A stretch of 64,000 nt of DNA, taken from Capitulum mitella. Its lineage: Eukaryota; Arthropoda; Thecostraca; Pollicipedomorpha; Pollicipedidae. Under the pieces are notes generated by a model. The model did not search any database. It was given only the letters and a program-made list of their open reading frames with translations, and was not told where the DNA came from. Every line of letters begins with the position of its first letter. Within the stretch, counting starts at the first letter, position 1. The position numbers were made by a program, and so were the translations under genes. The stretch is taken from assembly GCA_030062745.1 (NCBI GenBank), contig CP099839.1, forward strand, positions 34,009,293-34,073,292, written 5' to 3'. This document shows, in pieces, positions 11,790 to 23,410 of this stretch.

Positions 11790-13115
11790 TGAGGGCGATC
11801 GTCCCCCCCCCTCCGAGGCCTGAGAAGAGGTCTGTCAGACTCAAAAAAGGACCGCGGATGAGCTTCATGGGGTCTTCATGTGAAAACGCCACAGGTTCCT
11901 GATGTAATCAGAGGGGCTTCTGGGAGGGTTAGGTAACACCTGAGACGCACAGAAGGGCCCCTGGAGCTCCCAAGTGGTCCCTGAGACCACAGCAGGGCCT
12001 CAATATGGCAAATTGTCCCTGGGACCGCCAGAAGGGTCACAGGGACCTTGAGACGATCAAGATGAGGACTGAACCCCTAGGAAGGCATAGGGGCCCGTGG
12101 AATGTCATAGAAGCTCTGAATGGGTTTTACGGACCTGTGTGAAAACCTGAAGGTTCCTGATGCAGTCGGAGGGCCCTGGGAAGGTTAATGGGACCCTATA
12201 ACGGCAGGATAGCCTCTTAGATGGAAAGAAGTCCCCCCTGAAACTCTTCAGGGGTCCCTGGGACCGTAAGAGAGGCCCAACACTGCAGACAGTCTATGAA
12301 ATAGCACGGCATAACGAGACCCTGGCCGGCATAGCAGTCCCCCTGAATAGGGACTCATCAGTGGCCTGAACCTCGAGAGGGGCCAAAATGAGCTACACTG
12401 GTCTTTTTGAAAACCTGAGAAGTTACTGATGCAGTCAGGAGGCCCCGGAAAGGTCAGGTGGGTCCTGAGACGACAGGATGGGCTCCAACACGACAGATTT
12501 CCCTGAGACCATCAAAAATGTCGGAGGGACCCTGCGAGGCAAAGACGATAAGGTGACCTCTTGGACGGTATGGGGGCCCTGGACGGCCAGAGCGCCTCCG
12601 TTTGTGTTTGGCGGGCTCTTGGCACGGGAAAAGTTCCTCTAAGACTGCCAGTGAGGCACCTGAAGCGCCAACAAAGGCCCCTGACACGGCTAGAGGGCCG
12701 TAAAACTGCCAGATGTACTCCACGTAGCTGAGGAAGACCCCTGATACAGCTCTGGAGACCACCAGAGACTTTCAGAGGGCCCATGACACTGCACGGGGAC
12801 CCTGAGATCATCAGAAGATCTTCTGTAACTGCCAGAGGGCCCTTGAGACGGCAGAAATGTTCCCCCAGACGACAAGAGTGGCACCTAGGGCAACAGGGAG
12901 TCCACTGAGACTGCTAGAGAGATGTCCTGGAGACTGCTAACTGGCAGTCTAGCAATAGGGACCCCTGAGACGACCGGGGCCCCTGAAACTACTAAACCCT
13001 GAGACGTCTAGACAGCTCCTGAAACGGCCAAAGGACCTGCAGGATTCTTAGAGGGGCCTTTGCCACGGCAGAGAGGGCCTTTTTTAGTGCCTCAGGGGCT
13101 CCTTTGACGGCCAGA
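11790..13115 (-). mobile_element. Family C element, copy 1 (incomplete), ~21-nt repeat interior
   Basis: Reverse-orientation relative of 21376-23938 and 26993-28948. A shared landmark is GGGCCTTTTTTAGTGCCTCA near 13078. It consists of degenerate ~21-nt units of the CAGTCTCAGGGGCCCCTCTGG type. Neither terminus is well preserved. Confidence 0.75.
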
Positions 13116-13700
13116 ATGTCCCAGGGACAAAAGGAAAGAAGCCGAGGTGGCTTAAGCGTTCTTAACGCCTCTGTCGAGTTGGCTGTAGTTGTTTTCAAAT
13201 GCACAGAGACTGCGGCTGGCGTAGGCTGTCGGCCGATGCCTGTTGTCGGTATCCGGGTGGCGCAGGACAGCTGCCACATCTCACGGGCTAACGCCTATTG
13301 TCAGCGCGAGCGGCTGTTGACAACCGGCGAATCATCATGAAACTTGGGGCCATCATGGGAAATTAACTGGACCGGGTGAAGCGAACGGAAGCTCGTTATG
13401 ACCCCAACTAACCCCACAAAATTTTTATGAAAAAATAACATTGGTTTGGAAGTTTTAAGGCTAAATTGAAAACACTCATTATTAGAAAAGCTACGCTCAC
13501 CGCATCGTGGTCCGCCTTCAGTGTGCTACGAGTGCAGTTAATCTGTCCTTTGTGTTGTGGTATACGTTACACTGAGTTGAATTTATCCTGTGTCAAGGTG
13601 ATCAGGGTTGAAATCTGTTCATTTCCGTCCTAAAGATTTGATCATTTGAGGGTTTAATCCGTTTGCTGGATCTTTCCTAAAAGAGCATTTTTCGTTTCAG
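13116..13700. other. Unassigned sequence
   Basis: No recognised coding or repeat similarity. A pyrimidine-rich tract and acceptor (TTTTTCGTTTCAG) end the stretch, just before the candidate exon at 13701. Confidence 0.4.
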
Positions 13701-13843
13701 AGGCAGCAACGGAAACCTTTCTGTGCGTGGTAGGAGAGAACAATCTCATCAAAGATGAACGGGGCATGGGGCCATCACTGGTCAAGATAGGCGACATGTG
13801 GGGAATGTTCCTGGAAGGCACGGAGCGATTTGCAACGGCCTAG
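13701..13843 (+). CDS. Candidate terminal exon of an unknown gene
   Basis: An acceptor-like TTCGTTTCAG ends at 13700. The following frame, entered with two bases of a split codon, reads AATETFLCVVGENNLIKDER, then GMGPSLVKIGDMWGMF and LEGTERFATA before a TAG at 13841-13843. Its even use of synonymous codons and normal residue mix look like real protein. I do not recognise the family and found no partner exon, so it could also be a fragment of a captured gene or transposon. Confidence 0.35.
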
Positions 13844-14209
13844 AGAGTGCGCTGATGTGCCTCAGTTTCACTATGTTGGTATTCATCCCGACACGTCCCC
13901 AAAAAACTGAGATCATTCTTGTGGATGATGTGCCGTGTCATGGGCCTCGGGGGGGGGGGGAGAAAGAGCTGGCTCCCGAGACTGTCGAGGTCAGTCGGCG
14001 TATTCTGGATGAATAAGTGGTCAGAACTTTGGCCGCTTGTCCAGAGACATCCTAGCGCCGCCACAGAGTTGGCTTGTGAACTTTGTGGTTTTAGCTGTTT
14101 TTCTTTTTTTCTGAGCGAGAGAGACTGAAGTGGTTCGTTGAGTTTTGACATCTTACGCGGGATAATTCGTCATTCGTCATGGATATCGACCATTGCAACG
14201 CATCACGCA

Positions 14210-14413
14210 CGAAACTAATTTATCACTCATGTGGGCTGAGTCTCGGGTTTGTGCCCAGTAGCGAATGATGTCCAGCGACCCTCCCCCCCGCGGAACTAAG
14301 ATGGCTCTCGGGTCAGCTGGGGATGTCTCGAGCTGAATGTTTTCCTTTGCTATGTATTCGCTGAGCTGACTTACTGGAAGGTGATAATCGAAGCCTTGTT
14401 CCTTGAAGAGCAT
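14210..14413 (-). pseudogene. Possible hAT transposase C-terminal fragment
   Basis: The - strand frame contains QLSEYIAKENIQ, then DPRAIL and SLDIIRYWAQTRD. Spacing and residues loosely resemble the dimerisation region of hAT transposases (EL..Y......DPL.YW). Only about 68 codons are readable, and the conserved ER.FS block is missing. The protein could equally be something else. Confidence 0.25.
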
Positions 14414-14769
14414 TTGAAGAACATTTGTTAATTAAGAAATACGACTTTTTCCTACTCGTTTGTTATGGGTTTACTGCTTGCAGAAGTACATCAGCGAAAA
14501 ATTTAGGGGCCGTGATTGCGGGCTAGTCAAATCCTGGTTCGCGAGACCTAGCAAAGGGTAGCATTCACTTGGTAGAGGGTTAGCACAAAGGCACCATCAG
14601 TGGTACGTGGTTGGCCATCGACAAGTAAAAGGCCAGGTGTATCATAGTAAATGACTGGTCGACGACGACTAAGGATTTAATAAGTCTGGTAGGAATAGTT
14701 CCAGGCTGCTTTCGCTGTTGTATTACCATAGTGTTGTCATAGTACCAAAAACCATGGATCGTAGGACGC

Positions 14770-15915
14770 CCTCTAATTCACGAACGGTTTGTCGCACGAT
14801 AAAAATAAGCACACTGCTAGAAAGCTCGTGGCGAGTAGAGCTTGAAACTGGTTTCATTTTTAGTTCTGGATAATATGTAAGCCATTTACGCCCCATATGT
14901 TGTCTCACAGCCGCCTGCATGGGACCGAGAAACAGCCTGGATCTCAGCGGCTGTTGACTAGTGATCTATATAAAGGCACCAGCGCACAGGTCAAAGTCCA
15001 CAAATGCCAATACACGTCTAATTTCTTTGATTTGTTTGATAGGTAAGCGGAAACGTTGAATTAAAGACAAGGCAATTTTCGCAACGTTGCACGGCGGGCG
15101 GGACAGACGAATGTAGTATGAAATTAACCGGAGCTAATTTTAGCGCTCTTTTATTTTCGCGAAGTATGCCATTTCAGATATTGTTTCTTGGCCCTAGTGG
15201 TTCTTGTGATGATTTCCCATGCTTAAATTTTGACAGATTCTGGTGTTGTCAATCCAAGCAATTGGCAGAGCTTTATTCGCGAATGTTTGTTCCCAAAATA
15301 TGCAGTTCTTTGAAACTTTTTGAACTTCTCGGTATTACTCGTAACTGTGCGAGCCAGTTCTGTTATTTTCTACTCGATCTGAGTCATTCATCGCCAGTTT
15401 TGATGATAGTGCATTTTGACTCATAGTAGTTACTCGTGACCTGACCTCAGGCCAGTGGTCGGGAGTCATTGAAACTTTGCCCATTGACGGAAACTGGATG
15501 TCTGGATCTCTCCACACTCAAATTGTTATAAAACATTCCGTCCATTTTCGAAAAAAAAACGATGACTTATGTTGAAAACGGGCTTGACCTTAAGTCAGTG
15601 ACCAGGACATTTCCAAAAAATTTCGGAGATCGCAAATTTCTTGCATTCATCAAAATCTCTAACCCTTAGAAGTTTTATTGTGATATCATGTTTTACGGAA
15701 AAGTTACAGGGCGCTAAATTTTTCCGGACAAAGGTCCACTTCACCTGACCTACGTCAGACACCTTACTTGACCTGAAGTCAAAAAACGGCTATAGGTGTA
15801 AAAATGACCAAGTAAAAGATACACAAAGTTTCGTGGCGCTGCGTTTGTTTGTTCTCTCGTAATCTCGGAAAAAGTTCAGGGAGGCGGCCAACCGCTCCCC
15901 GCAGTCGGCGGCAGG
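14770..15915 (+). mobile_element. Family A piggyBac-like non-autonomous element, copy 1
   Basis: Long similarity to 18921-20119 and, inverted, to 24110-25325, including GATAAAAATAAGCACACTGC and GGCTGTTGACTAGTG. The right end is ..GGCAGG followed by TTAA at 15916-15919, as in the better copies. The left terminus is too diverged to place. No coding capacity. Confidence 0.75.
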
Positions 15916-15964
15916 TTAATATACCATTCATGAACCATAAGTGTTGCATTAGTTCTGTTAGTAT

Positions 15965-16072
15965 ATCGGTGGCAAAACTACGACCACCAGCTACTAACTG
16001 GTGGTCGTAGTTTTACCACCGATTTACCACCTTTTGTTAATAAATGATTTATTAACAAAAGGTGGTAAATCG
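15965..16072. repeat. Two adjacent long hairpins (twin palindrome)
   Basis: Hairpin 1: arms 15965-15990 and 15998-16023 (26 nt, one internal mismatch), loop of 7 nt. Hairpin 2: arms 16020-16045 and 16047-16072 (26 nt, perfect), with a single base between them. The hairpins overlap by a few bases and share the word TTACCACC. They lie between the end of family A copy 1 and a reverse-transcriptase fragment. Confidence 0.95.
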
Positions 16073-16089
16073 GTTTCTGATTAAATACG

Positions 16090-16830
16090 CCTGTTTTACA
16101 ATGGTTCAGACTCTTGTAGCACCCCATCAGTTCCAACGTCGTACATCTGTGATCCATAGTCATTGCCAGAACGGATAGGGGTTTTATACAAATGCATCAG
16201 AATTCTTCTATCAGCCCCACATGATGTGCAAGAAATACACACTAGACTGCAGAACTCTTTTGCTACCATGGTTCTGATGTGTTCGACGTGTTGCTTCATG
16301 GTCATCCTACTAACAAAGACAATTTCAAGGAAACGTGCTTGATCAACGAATGGTATTTTAGACCCCTGAGTCCGGAGATTAAGGGCTGGGGCTCGGCATC
16401 TGTTGAAAATAATTGCTGTGGATCTCCTGCCTGAGAAAGCACAGCCCATTTGTCGGTCCATATTCCAGTCTGATCAAGAGCTGTCTGCAGCTCTGTTAAT
16501 ACTTCAGCCAACTGAAGACCTTATGCCCATAGCGCACAATCGTCTGCAAATAAGGAATAGCTCACCCCAATGGGGAGACGATCACAAATATTATTGGTCA
16601 TAATCAGAAACAATATGGGTGACAAAACTCCTCCTTGTTCCACTCCATTGTCCTGGATAAACAAACCTGAAAATCCCATGCAATCGACTTGAAACTTGCG
16701 TTCAGTCAGAAAATTTTGTATAAATCGTGCCAGGTGTCTAAATAAAATGTTACGCTCGTCCGTCACCGTCCGCTTCAGAACCTTCTCAGAAAGTAAACCA
16801 AAAACACCTGGACCCTAGACACGAACCTTC
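16090..16830 (-). mobile_element. Jockey-like LINE reverse-transcriptase fragment
   Basis: On the - strand, in order: RHLARFIQNFLTERKFQV, GVEQGGVLSPILFLIMTN (motif QGGVLSPILF) and SLFADDCALWA (the catalytic FADD, intact). These are followed in other frames by IIFNRCRAPALNL, IPFVDQARFLEI and MTMKQHVEHI, the thumb region. Frame changes and loss of both ends make it a dead copy. Confidence 0.88.
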
Positions 16831-17149
16831 TTTTAATTATCCTTAATAGGCCAGACCAACAGAAATACAGCTCACTATCGAAGGAACGATCCGGCTCACC
16901 CCAAACAGATCTGTGGCTTACATGTCTCCACTAGCGAGAAGACAAAATGAGAAAGGAATGTGCAAGGAAATGTCAGGAAAGGAAAAGAAGTGAACCTCAA
17001 AGAGCAGCCCTGAGCCAGCGCGCACGGGGACGAGTCGAAAAGCCAACTGTTCATCGCTCGCCGACCCGCTTAGGGTCACGTGCTAAGGCGTCAGCTGGCC
17101 AGTGAGGGAGAGGGACAAGTGCGGGAAGGAAAAGCTCATGCCAACAAAG

Positions 17150-17245
17150 AAATGTCACAGCTCTAGCCAGGAATCGAACCCGTCTCATCGCATGAAGACC
17201 AAGCACAATACCACTCCGCTAGCATATCGCACATAGGCAATGAGG
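17150..17245 (-). repeat. tRNA-derived SINE head
   Basis: The - strand reads GCTAGCGGAGTGGTATTGTG (A-box-like), then GGTCTTCATGCGATGAG and GGGTTCGATTCCTGG, a good B box. The anticodon stem has a mismatch and there is no complete acceptor stem. It is therefore more likely a tRNA-derived SINE or tRNA pseudogene than a working tRNA gene. Confidence 0.55.
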
Positions 17246-17262
17246 CTGCGATAGAACATACA

Positions 17263-17264
17263 TG

Positions 17265-17307
<43 letters not shown>

Positions 17308-17385
17308 GTCAAACGTCATGTGGATGTATAATACAATATTATATAATATAATACAATGTAATATAATATGATACAATATAGTAAG
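17263..17385. repeat. (TA)n and ATATAAT-rich microsatellite
   Basis: About 20 TA dinucleotides near 17263-17304, then AATATAATAC-type words to 17385. It abuts the 3' end of the following LINE. Confidence 0.95.
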
Positions 17386-17393
17386 AACACCAT

Positions 17394-20300
17394 TTATCTT
17401 TTACGTTTTTTACAGACGCACCCGCGCCAACAGCGACCGCGTGGGTGCGGCGGCAGCAGACCCCGGCACACTTGGGGAACAGAGCACGTATGGCGGACGG
17501 GCACGTGGGCGAGCGCAAAGCGCTGTGGACCTTCAAGAGGTCCCGCGCTCTGACCAGGTCTGCCACACGATTCCATCCCAAGGCTTCCAGAGCCGGAGTA
17601 ATGTGGTCCCCGCTTAGCGCCACGGTCACCAACCTCGCAGCAAAGTTTGTCACCTTTTGCACTCTGCTCAGCTGGCAACCGGCGGCTTTTCTCCACACAG
17701 TGGCACAGTAAAGAAGATGCGGACACAGTAAAGGACATGCGGGAAGACGTGGGAGTGGACGAGGAGCTTCATGACGTCAGGAGTGAAGCAGAAACGACAA
17801 CAACACCGAACAATGGTGGATATGTGCTTATCCCAGATGTTCGTCAATGATTACACCAAGTAGCTTCACAGACTTATTTTGGAATTATTGCAGAGCCTGA
17901 AATGTTGATGTGAAAATTTCCTGTCTTCTTTTATGGAGGCTGTGGTGCACATAAGCATGAAGTTCGCTTTTCCTGGGTTCATTTTCACATTGCTGGACCG
18001 AAATCAGTCTTGAAGGTTCGAGATGGAATCTTCGATTTGAGTCTTGAGACATGACAGATTGCGGATGTCGGGTGCGTCGTTGTCGAAAAGCTGGGTGCCA
18101 TCGGCAAAGGAAAGGAGTCGGCCGTAAGGAAAGAAACTGGATAGGTCGTTGATGAAAATTAAAAGTAGGACTGAGCCAACAATGAATCCTTGGGCCACTC
18201 CATGGACCAAGAATAAGGTAAGGGAGCCACCAGCGACCACCTGCCTCCAGGCACTGAGGTAACTGGCGAACCAGTCAACTCAATCCCATAACACTCGAAC
18301 TTGTCCAGAACGCCGCCATGATCATCACTGTCGAAGGAATGGCTCAGGTCGATTGTCGTCTGAGACACATGACCGGCATCAATGATCTTTGCTGACCATT
18401 CGACCGCGTCAAGCACGGCGTTCTCCGTAGAATGACTGGGTCAGTTGGCATACTGAAAAGGTGGCAGTACATGGTTACAAAATAAGTATACAGGCAGTTG
18501 GGTATACACTAGTTTTTCAGTAATTTTTGGCATGACTAGTAAGACAGAGATGGGTCAAAAGTTGCTCGGACTTGATCTGCCGCCTGACTTGCACACTGGT
18601 GTGACACGGGCAATTTTCCAAGCATCAGGAAAAGTTCGTGTTGTGATCAAGCATTTGACGATGGTCAGAATGTGTTGCCCGATAACAGGAAAACATTTCT
18701 TTGAAGCAAATAGAGAAATACCGTCAGTACCAACAGCACTGGTCTGACTCAGGCGCGCGACAGTCGCGGATAGCTCCGGCAGTGCCACCGAGTGCAGGGT
18801 GAGCGCTGCCACACAGACGTGGTGGGGTCGAGGCCCGGCAAGTGATGCCGCCGTCCCGGCAAGCACTGCTGCAGCCTCGGCCGCGATCCGGGGGCCCACA
18901 GCAGCCAAGCACGCGTTTAATCCACGCCCACTGTCGGTCAACGCCATGCACACCCGACTAGGAGGGTGGGGTTGGTTGACCTCCCCTCTCTAACTCATGA
19001 ACGGTTGAGCGCACGGTAAAAATAAGCACACTGCTGGAAAGTTCATGACGAAGGGAGCTCGAAACTCGTCTCATTTTTATTTTGGATAATATGTAGGCCA
19101 TTTACATCCTATGTATGTTTTCTCATAGCCGTCTGCATGAGACCGAGAAAAGGCCTGGATTTCAACGGCTGTTGACTAGTGGTGTATATGGAAGCATCAG
19201 CGGACGGGTCAGTGTCCACAGATGCCGGCACACGTCTAACTACTTTGATTTGTTTAATTTTTACGCGGAAACGTCGAGTTAAAGACACGGCGATTTTCAC
19301 ACCGCTGCACGGCAGGCGCCACAAACGAACTCGGTATGAAATTAACGGGAACTAATTTTAACACTCTTTTTCCGCGGAATATGGCTTTCTAAGTGTTGTG
19401 TCTTGATCCTAGTGGCTCTTGTGATGATTTCACATGCTTAAATTTCGGAAAAAATTGGTGTTTATCAATCTACAGAATCGATGGAGCTTTATTCGCGAAA
19501 GTCTATTTCCAAAATATGCAGTTCCTTTCAAATTTTGGAGTTTTTTTGTATTGGTCCTAAATGTGCGAGCCAGTTCTTCCTTTTTCTACCCGATGTGAGT
19601 CATTCATCGCCGATTTTGATGGCAGTGCATTTTGACTCATAACAGTTATTCGCGACCTGACCTCAGGTCAGTGATCGGAGGTCAATGAAACTTTGCCCAT
19701 TGACGGAAGCTGGATGTCTTGATCTCCCTACATTCAATTTGTTATAAAAAATTCCACCAATTTTCGAAAAATCGACGACTTATGTTGAAAAACGGGCTTG
19801 ACCTTAGGTCAATGACGCGGACATTTCCGAAAAATCGGACATAGCAGATTTGTTGCATTTATAAAAATTTCTAGCTTTCGAAGTTTTACTGTGATGTCAT
19901 GTTTTGCGACAAAGTTACAGGGCCCTCAATTTTTCTGGACAAAGGTCCACTTGATCTGGCCTATGTCAGACACCTTACTAGAACTGAGGTCAGAAATTGG
20001 GCAAGGTGCAAAAATAATCAAACAAAAGGTACAGGATGTTTCGTGGCGCTGTGTTAGTTTGTTCTCTCGCATTCTCGGAAAACCTCAGGGCGAGCAACCA
20101 CCTCCCCAGTCGGGGCGGGTTAAGTCGTCCACTCTTTCGGCTGTGTCAACATTGGCTGGTTCCTGAGCGGGCTGTAGGTCGAACCGTTGAGACGGTTCCA
20201 GAATCGTCGCCCGTCACTTGGAAGGCCATTTTAGAGGAAAGAGCGGCGCGAAGCTGCGAGCAGGCTTTTGACACGATTCCGGCGCTGCTGATACGCGCGG

Positions 20301-20640
20301 CGCGATTCAGGAGTATGACGACGCTCCCAGGTCTTCCGGACTTCAGACCATCCTTCTATTGTCGACACAGTTCCATGGTTGTCCGGTAAATATGGGTGAC
20401 CGTCGCCGTTCTCTCGAGACTGCAGCACATAACAGGAACGACTAGTGGTCATCGATGGCCTCGGTCAGGACCCTGGCCGAGTTAATGAGATCGGTTTCAT
20501 TGGTCACTATCCTACAAATAGCGTGAGAGACGTCACTTAGCGCATGTTTCGTTAATAAACAGTGGAAGTTCGTTTTTAGCCTTTGCAGTAGGCAGACTGC
20601 ACGTGCTGTTTCAGTATCAAATACTTGGCCTGAGGCCACA
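17394..20640 (-). mobile_element. LINE (CR1/L2-like), broken, split by a family A element
   Basis: Reading on the - strand from 20640: linker region (TPESRRAYQQRRNRVKSLLA) up to 20124, then the 18921-20119 insertion. After it come RT motifs TSAVGTDGIS and FPDAWKIARVTPVCKSG (18700-18555), IDLSHSFDSDDHGGVLDKF (~18350), VAQGFIVGSVLLLIFINDL and LLSFADGTQLFDN (~18190-18080). The C-terminal KVTNFAARLV..HITPALEALGW domain ends near 17394. The second catalytic Asp of FADD is Gly here. Several frame changes are present and no endonuclease was seen. Confidence 0.9.
18921..20119 (+). mobile_element. Family A piggyBac-like element, copy 2 (1199 bp)
   Basis: Flanked by TTAA at 18917-18920 and 20120-20123. 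The right end reads CCCCAGTCGGGGCGGG; the left end TCCACGCCCACTGTCGG is a diverged version of the same inverted terminus. It interrupts the LINE: removing the element and one TTAA makes the LINE sequence continuous. No open frame of transposase size. It carries several TGACCT/AGGTCA words. Confidence 0.88.
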
Positions 20641-20960
20641 AGCTTGTGGTGACCAAGTTAATAGCCCAAGAGAAATTGATGGTATATGTCTTATTTCCAT
20701 CGGAGCAGTAGAAGCTGGTATTTATGATCCACACCACAAGTACTGTTTCAAGTGCGAAGTACTTGACCTGAGATCACAAGTTTCTGGTGGCAAAGTAAAT
20801 ACCATCAGAAAAGGCAACTGGCATTGTTTTCATTTCGAGCGAATTGACGGATGATACCTTTTTCTAGCCACTGCAGCAGACTGAGGGGGCATGGGGAGCC
20901 AGGGGGAGCATGGTGGGATGCCCCTTCCTCCCTGAGCCAAGCGGTCTTTTAGCCATTGCA
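20598..20960 (+). repeat. Family D satellite block 1
   Basis: Two full and one partial copy of a ~137-bp unit with AGTACTTGACCTGAGATCAC, AATAGCCCAAGAGAA and TAGCCATTGCAGCAGACT. Later copies of the same unit lie at 21237-21367, 23947-24105, 25330-25445, 26775-26915 and 29580-29905. Confidence 0.85.
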
Positions 20961-20967
20961 GCAGACT

Positions 20968-21228
20968 TAGGGATGTAGCCAGGTAGGCATGGTGCCATGC
21001 CCCTTCCCCTGAGTCAAGTGGTCTACACTAGATATTTAACGATTTCGCACGAATGCGGAATAGTGATCGTACAGATGTTGTAAAAGCAAACATTATAGGT
21101 ATTGCTGTGCGTTAGAAAATGAGGTAATTTATATAAAATTGGTTATAAACTTCGTCATATCCCAGTGGCTTCTGACAAAATTCGACATTTGTCCCCCCCC
21201 CCCGAAAACAATTCTGGCTACGTGCCTG
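20968..21228. mobile_element. hAT-like MITE (261 bp) in family D
   Basis: The ends are TAGGGATGTAGCCAGG and, at the other side, the complement of CAGGCACGTAGCCAGAATT. Flanks are AGCAGACT (20960-20967) and AGCAGATT (21229-21236), an 8-bp target duplication with one difference, the usual length for hAT. The interior has no coding sequence. Confidence 0.7.
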
Positions 21229-21236
21229 AGCAGATT

Positions 21237-21367
21237 GCAAGTACTGTTTCAGGTACCAAGCACTTGATCCGAGGACACAAGCCTCTGGTGACCTAGTTAA
21301 TATGCCCAGAGACGGCGGTTGTTGCATGCTTGATTTCAACTGGAGCAGTGAAGTTTGGTTCTTAGCC
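21237..21367 (+). repeat. Family D satellite block 2
   Basis: A single unit (GCAAGTACTGTTTCAGGTAC ... TTAGCCATTGCAAC) between the 261-bp MITE and the family C element. It is continuous with block 1 once the MITE is removed. Confidence 0.85.
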
Positions 21368-22404
21368 ATTGCAACGAAGGGCGGGTCCAGGATTTTGCCG
21401 GGGGGAGGGCGAATGGTCAGCGCGGCACCCTCTCACAGCCGGATCCCCATTTTTTTTTTTTTGTTCTCCGGATACAAAAAAACGTTGATCTGCTCGGATC
21501 CAGGCTGAAATATTTGATAGAATGTCGCATTTTGCCACATTCAGCAGCCCCAAATTTATAGCGCGTTGCCTCATTTCAGAACATTTTGCGTTTTGTTCCC
21601 CCACAAGGTGAGAGAAGTATGACAACAACGGCGGGATTTTAGCCCGGTGTGTCTTTTTCTCTACTTGCTATGTCGTGTCTGTATTTGATCCAAAAGTCCT
21701 TCTGCCCCTTATAGATTCCGGAAACTTTTTTTGCTAGCTTTCTGATGGTCTTGTGAAGTCTGCCGTGTCAGGGCCGTCTAGTGATTTCACTCCATTTACA
21801 GTCCCACGTGCCCCTCGGGACGTCTTAGGCGCTTCTTTCGCAGTTTCAAGAACACCTCGGGCACCTCCGCAGTTTCAGGACCCCTCTGGCAGCTTCAGGA
21901 ACACTTAAGCTATCTCGGGTCCCTTCCTGTCGTCCTAGGGGAATTTTCGCCGTCTAAGAAGTCCCTCAGACAGTAACAAGGGCCCTCTGTAAGTCTGCCT
22001 GTGCGGTGACAGAAGCGCCTCTGGCAATTGTCTAAGTTCTTTGGCCGTTTCAAGAGTTCTCTGGACGCCTCAAGGTTTAGTAGTTTAAGGGACCCCCTCT
22101 GGTCTCAATGGACCCTCTGTTGTCTCTTATCGTGTTTCGGAAACATTTTTGCCTTCTCAAGGGTCCTCTGACAGTTATAAAAAAACTTTTGGCGATTTCA
22201 GGGCCCTTGTACAGTGTTATGGGCTTTCTGAACGCCTCCAGTAGTCTTAATGTCTCTATCAGGGGTGTTCTTCTGTTACATGTGGTATATCTGGAAGTCT
22301 TAAAGCCCCTCTAGCCGTATCAGGAGCCTTTTTGTCACTTCGGGGGCCTCCTTGGCAGTCTCATGGGCACCTTCTCTGTGCCAGAAGTCTGCCTAACACA
22401 CTTG

Positions 22405-22730
22405 GGGGCAGGGGCGCAGCCAGCCAAAATTTCGGACGCCCTCACCCAGCAGTGGGCCCCCTCACTTCATCTAGCCCCCTGGACAAAAATATCAACATAA
22501 TATTTCGCAAGAGCATCGCAGAGGGTTATATCCGGCCCAGGTTTTCGGGTTGGAGGGAGGTGCGTTACCACTGGTGAGCCCGTATCCTATGAGTGGGCCC
22601 CTTGAAAAAACAACCAGTGAAAATTTTACAATGGACACCTGCTGTTGCTTAACTTTATTAATTGCAACCACCTGGTTCTTCTCTGACAGTGGATGGTCGC
22701 AACAAAAACAGTTTTTTACTCCGGCCTCCA
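22405..22730. mobile_element. Nested DNA-transposon-like segment inside family C copy 2
   Basis: Starts at CAGGGGCGCAGCCAGCC, an end typical of the CAG..GCG(T/C)AGCCAG terminus group, and runs into the 21-nt GGCC block. The other end was not identified and there is no coding capacity. Confidence 0.45.
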
Positions 22731-22734
22731 AAGC

Positions 22735-23410
22735 TATAAGGGGCTCCTCTACAAGTCGTCAGGGGCTCCTCTAAACGCCAGGGGGCCTCTCCACAGGCCG
22801 TAAGCGAGCCCCCCAAAGACCGGCCGGAGGCCCTACAGGTGGTGGCAAGGGCCCTGCATGTCAACAGGGGCCCCTTCCGGCCGGCAGGCCCCCATAAAAC
22901 AGCAGGGGTCCCTCCACAGATCAGCAGGAAGTCCCACAGGCGGCGGCAAGGGCCCATGCATGTCAGTAGGGGCCCCTTCATGCCAGCAGGAGGCCAGCTA
23001 CAGGCAAGCAGGGACCCTTTCTGACCGGCAGGGGACCCTTGCAGGCCGGCAGGGCCCCATAGAACAGCAGGAGGTCCCTCCATAGGCTTGCAGGGGCCCA
23101 GAGGCCGACAGAGAGCCCTACAGACTGGCAGGTGGTCTCTTCAGGCCGGTAGGGGCCCAAAAGGCCGGCGGGAGGCCCCTACAAGCCGACAGGAGGCTCT
23201 GCAGGCCGGCAGGGGTCCCTGTAGACCAACAGGGGACCCCCATAGGCTAGCAGAAATCCTACAGGCTGGAAGGGCGTCTTAAAGGCCTACAAGGGCCCCT
23301 ACAGGCCGGCAGCAGGCCCCTACAGACTGACAGGGGACCCGCACAAGCCGGCAGGGGGCACTGCAGATCGGAAGGGTCCCCTACAGGCCGATGGAGGTCC
23401 ATCTATGGGT
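22735..23410 (+). repeat. GGCC-rich ~21-nt tandem block
   Basis: About 30 degenerate copies of a ~20-22-nt unit (CAGGCCGGCAGGGGCCCCTA). The same unit recurs at 28990-29290 and, inverted, at 46640-47010. Confidence 0.9.

Noticed and set aside
17170-17236. Functional tRNA gene
   Set aside because: A good B box but a mismatched anticodon stem and no complete acceptor stem; better explained as a SINE head.
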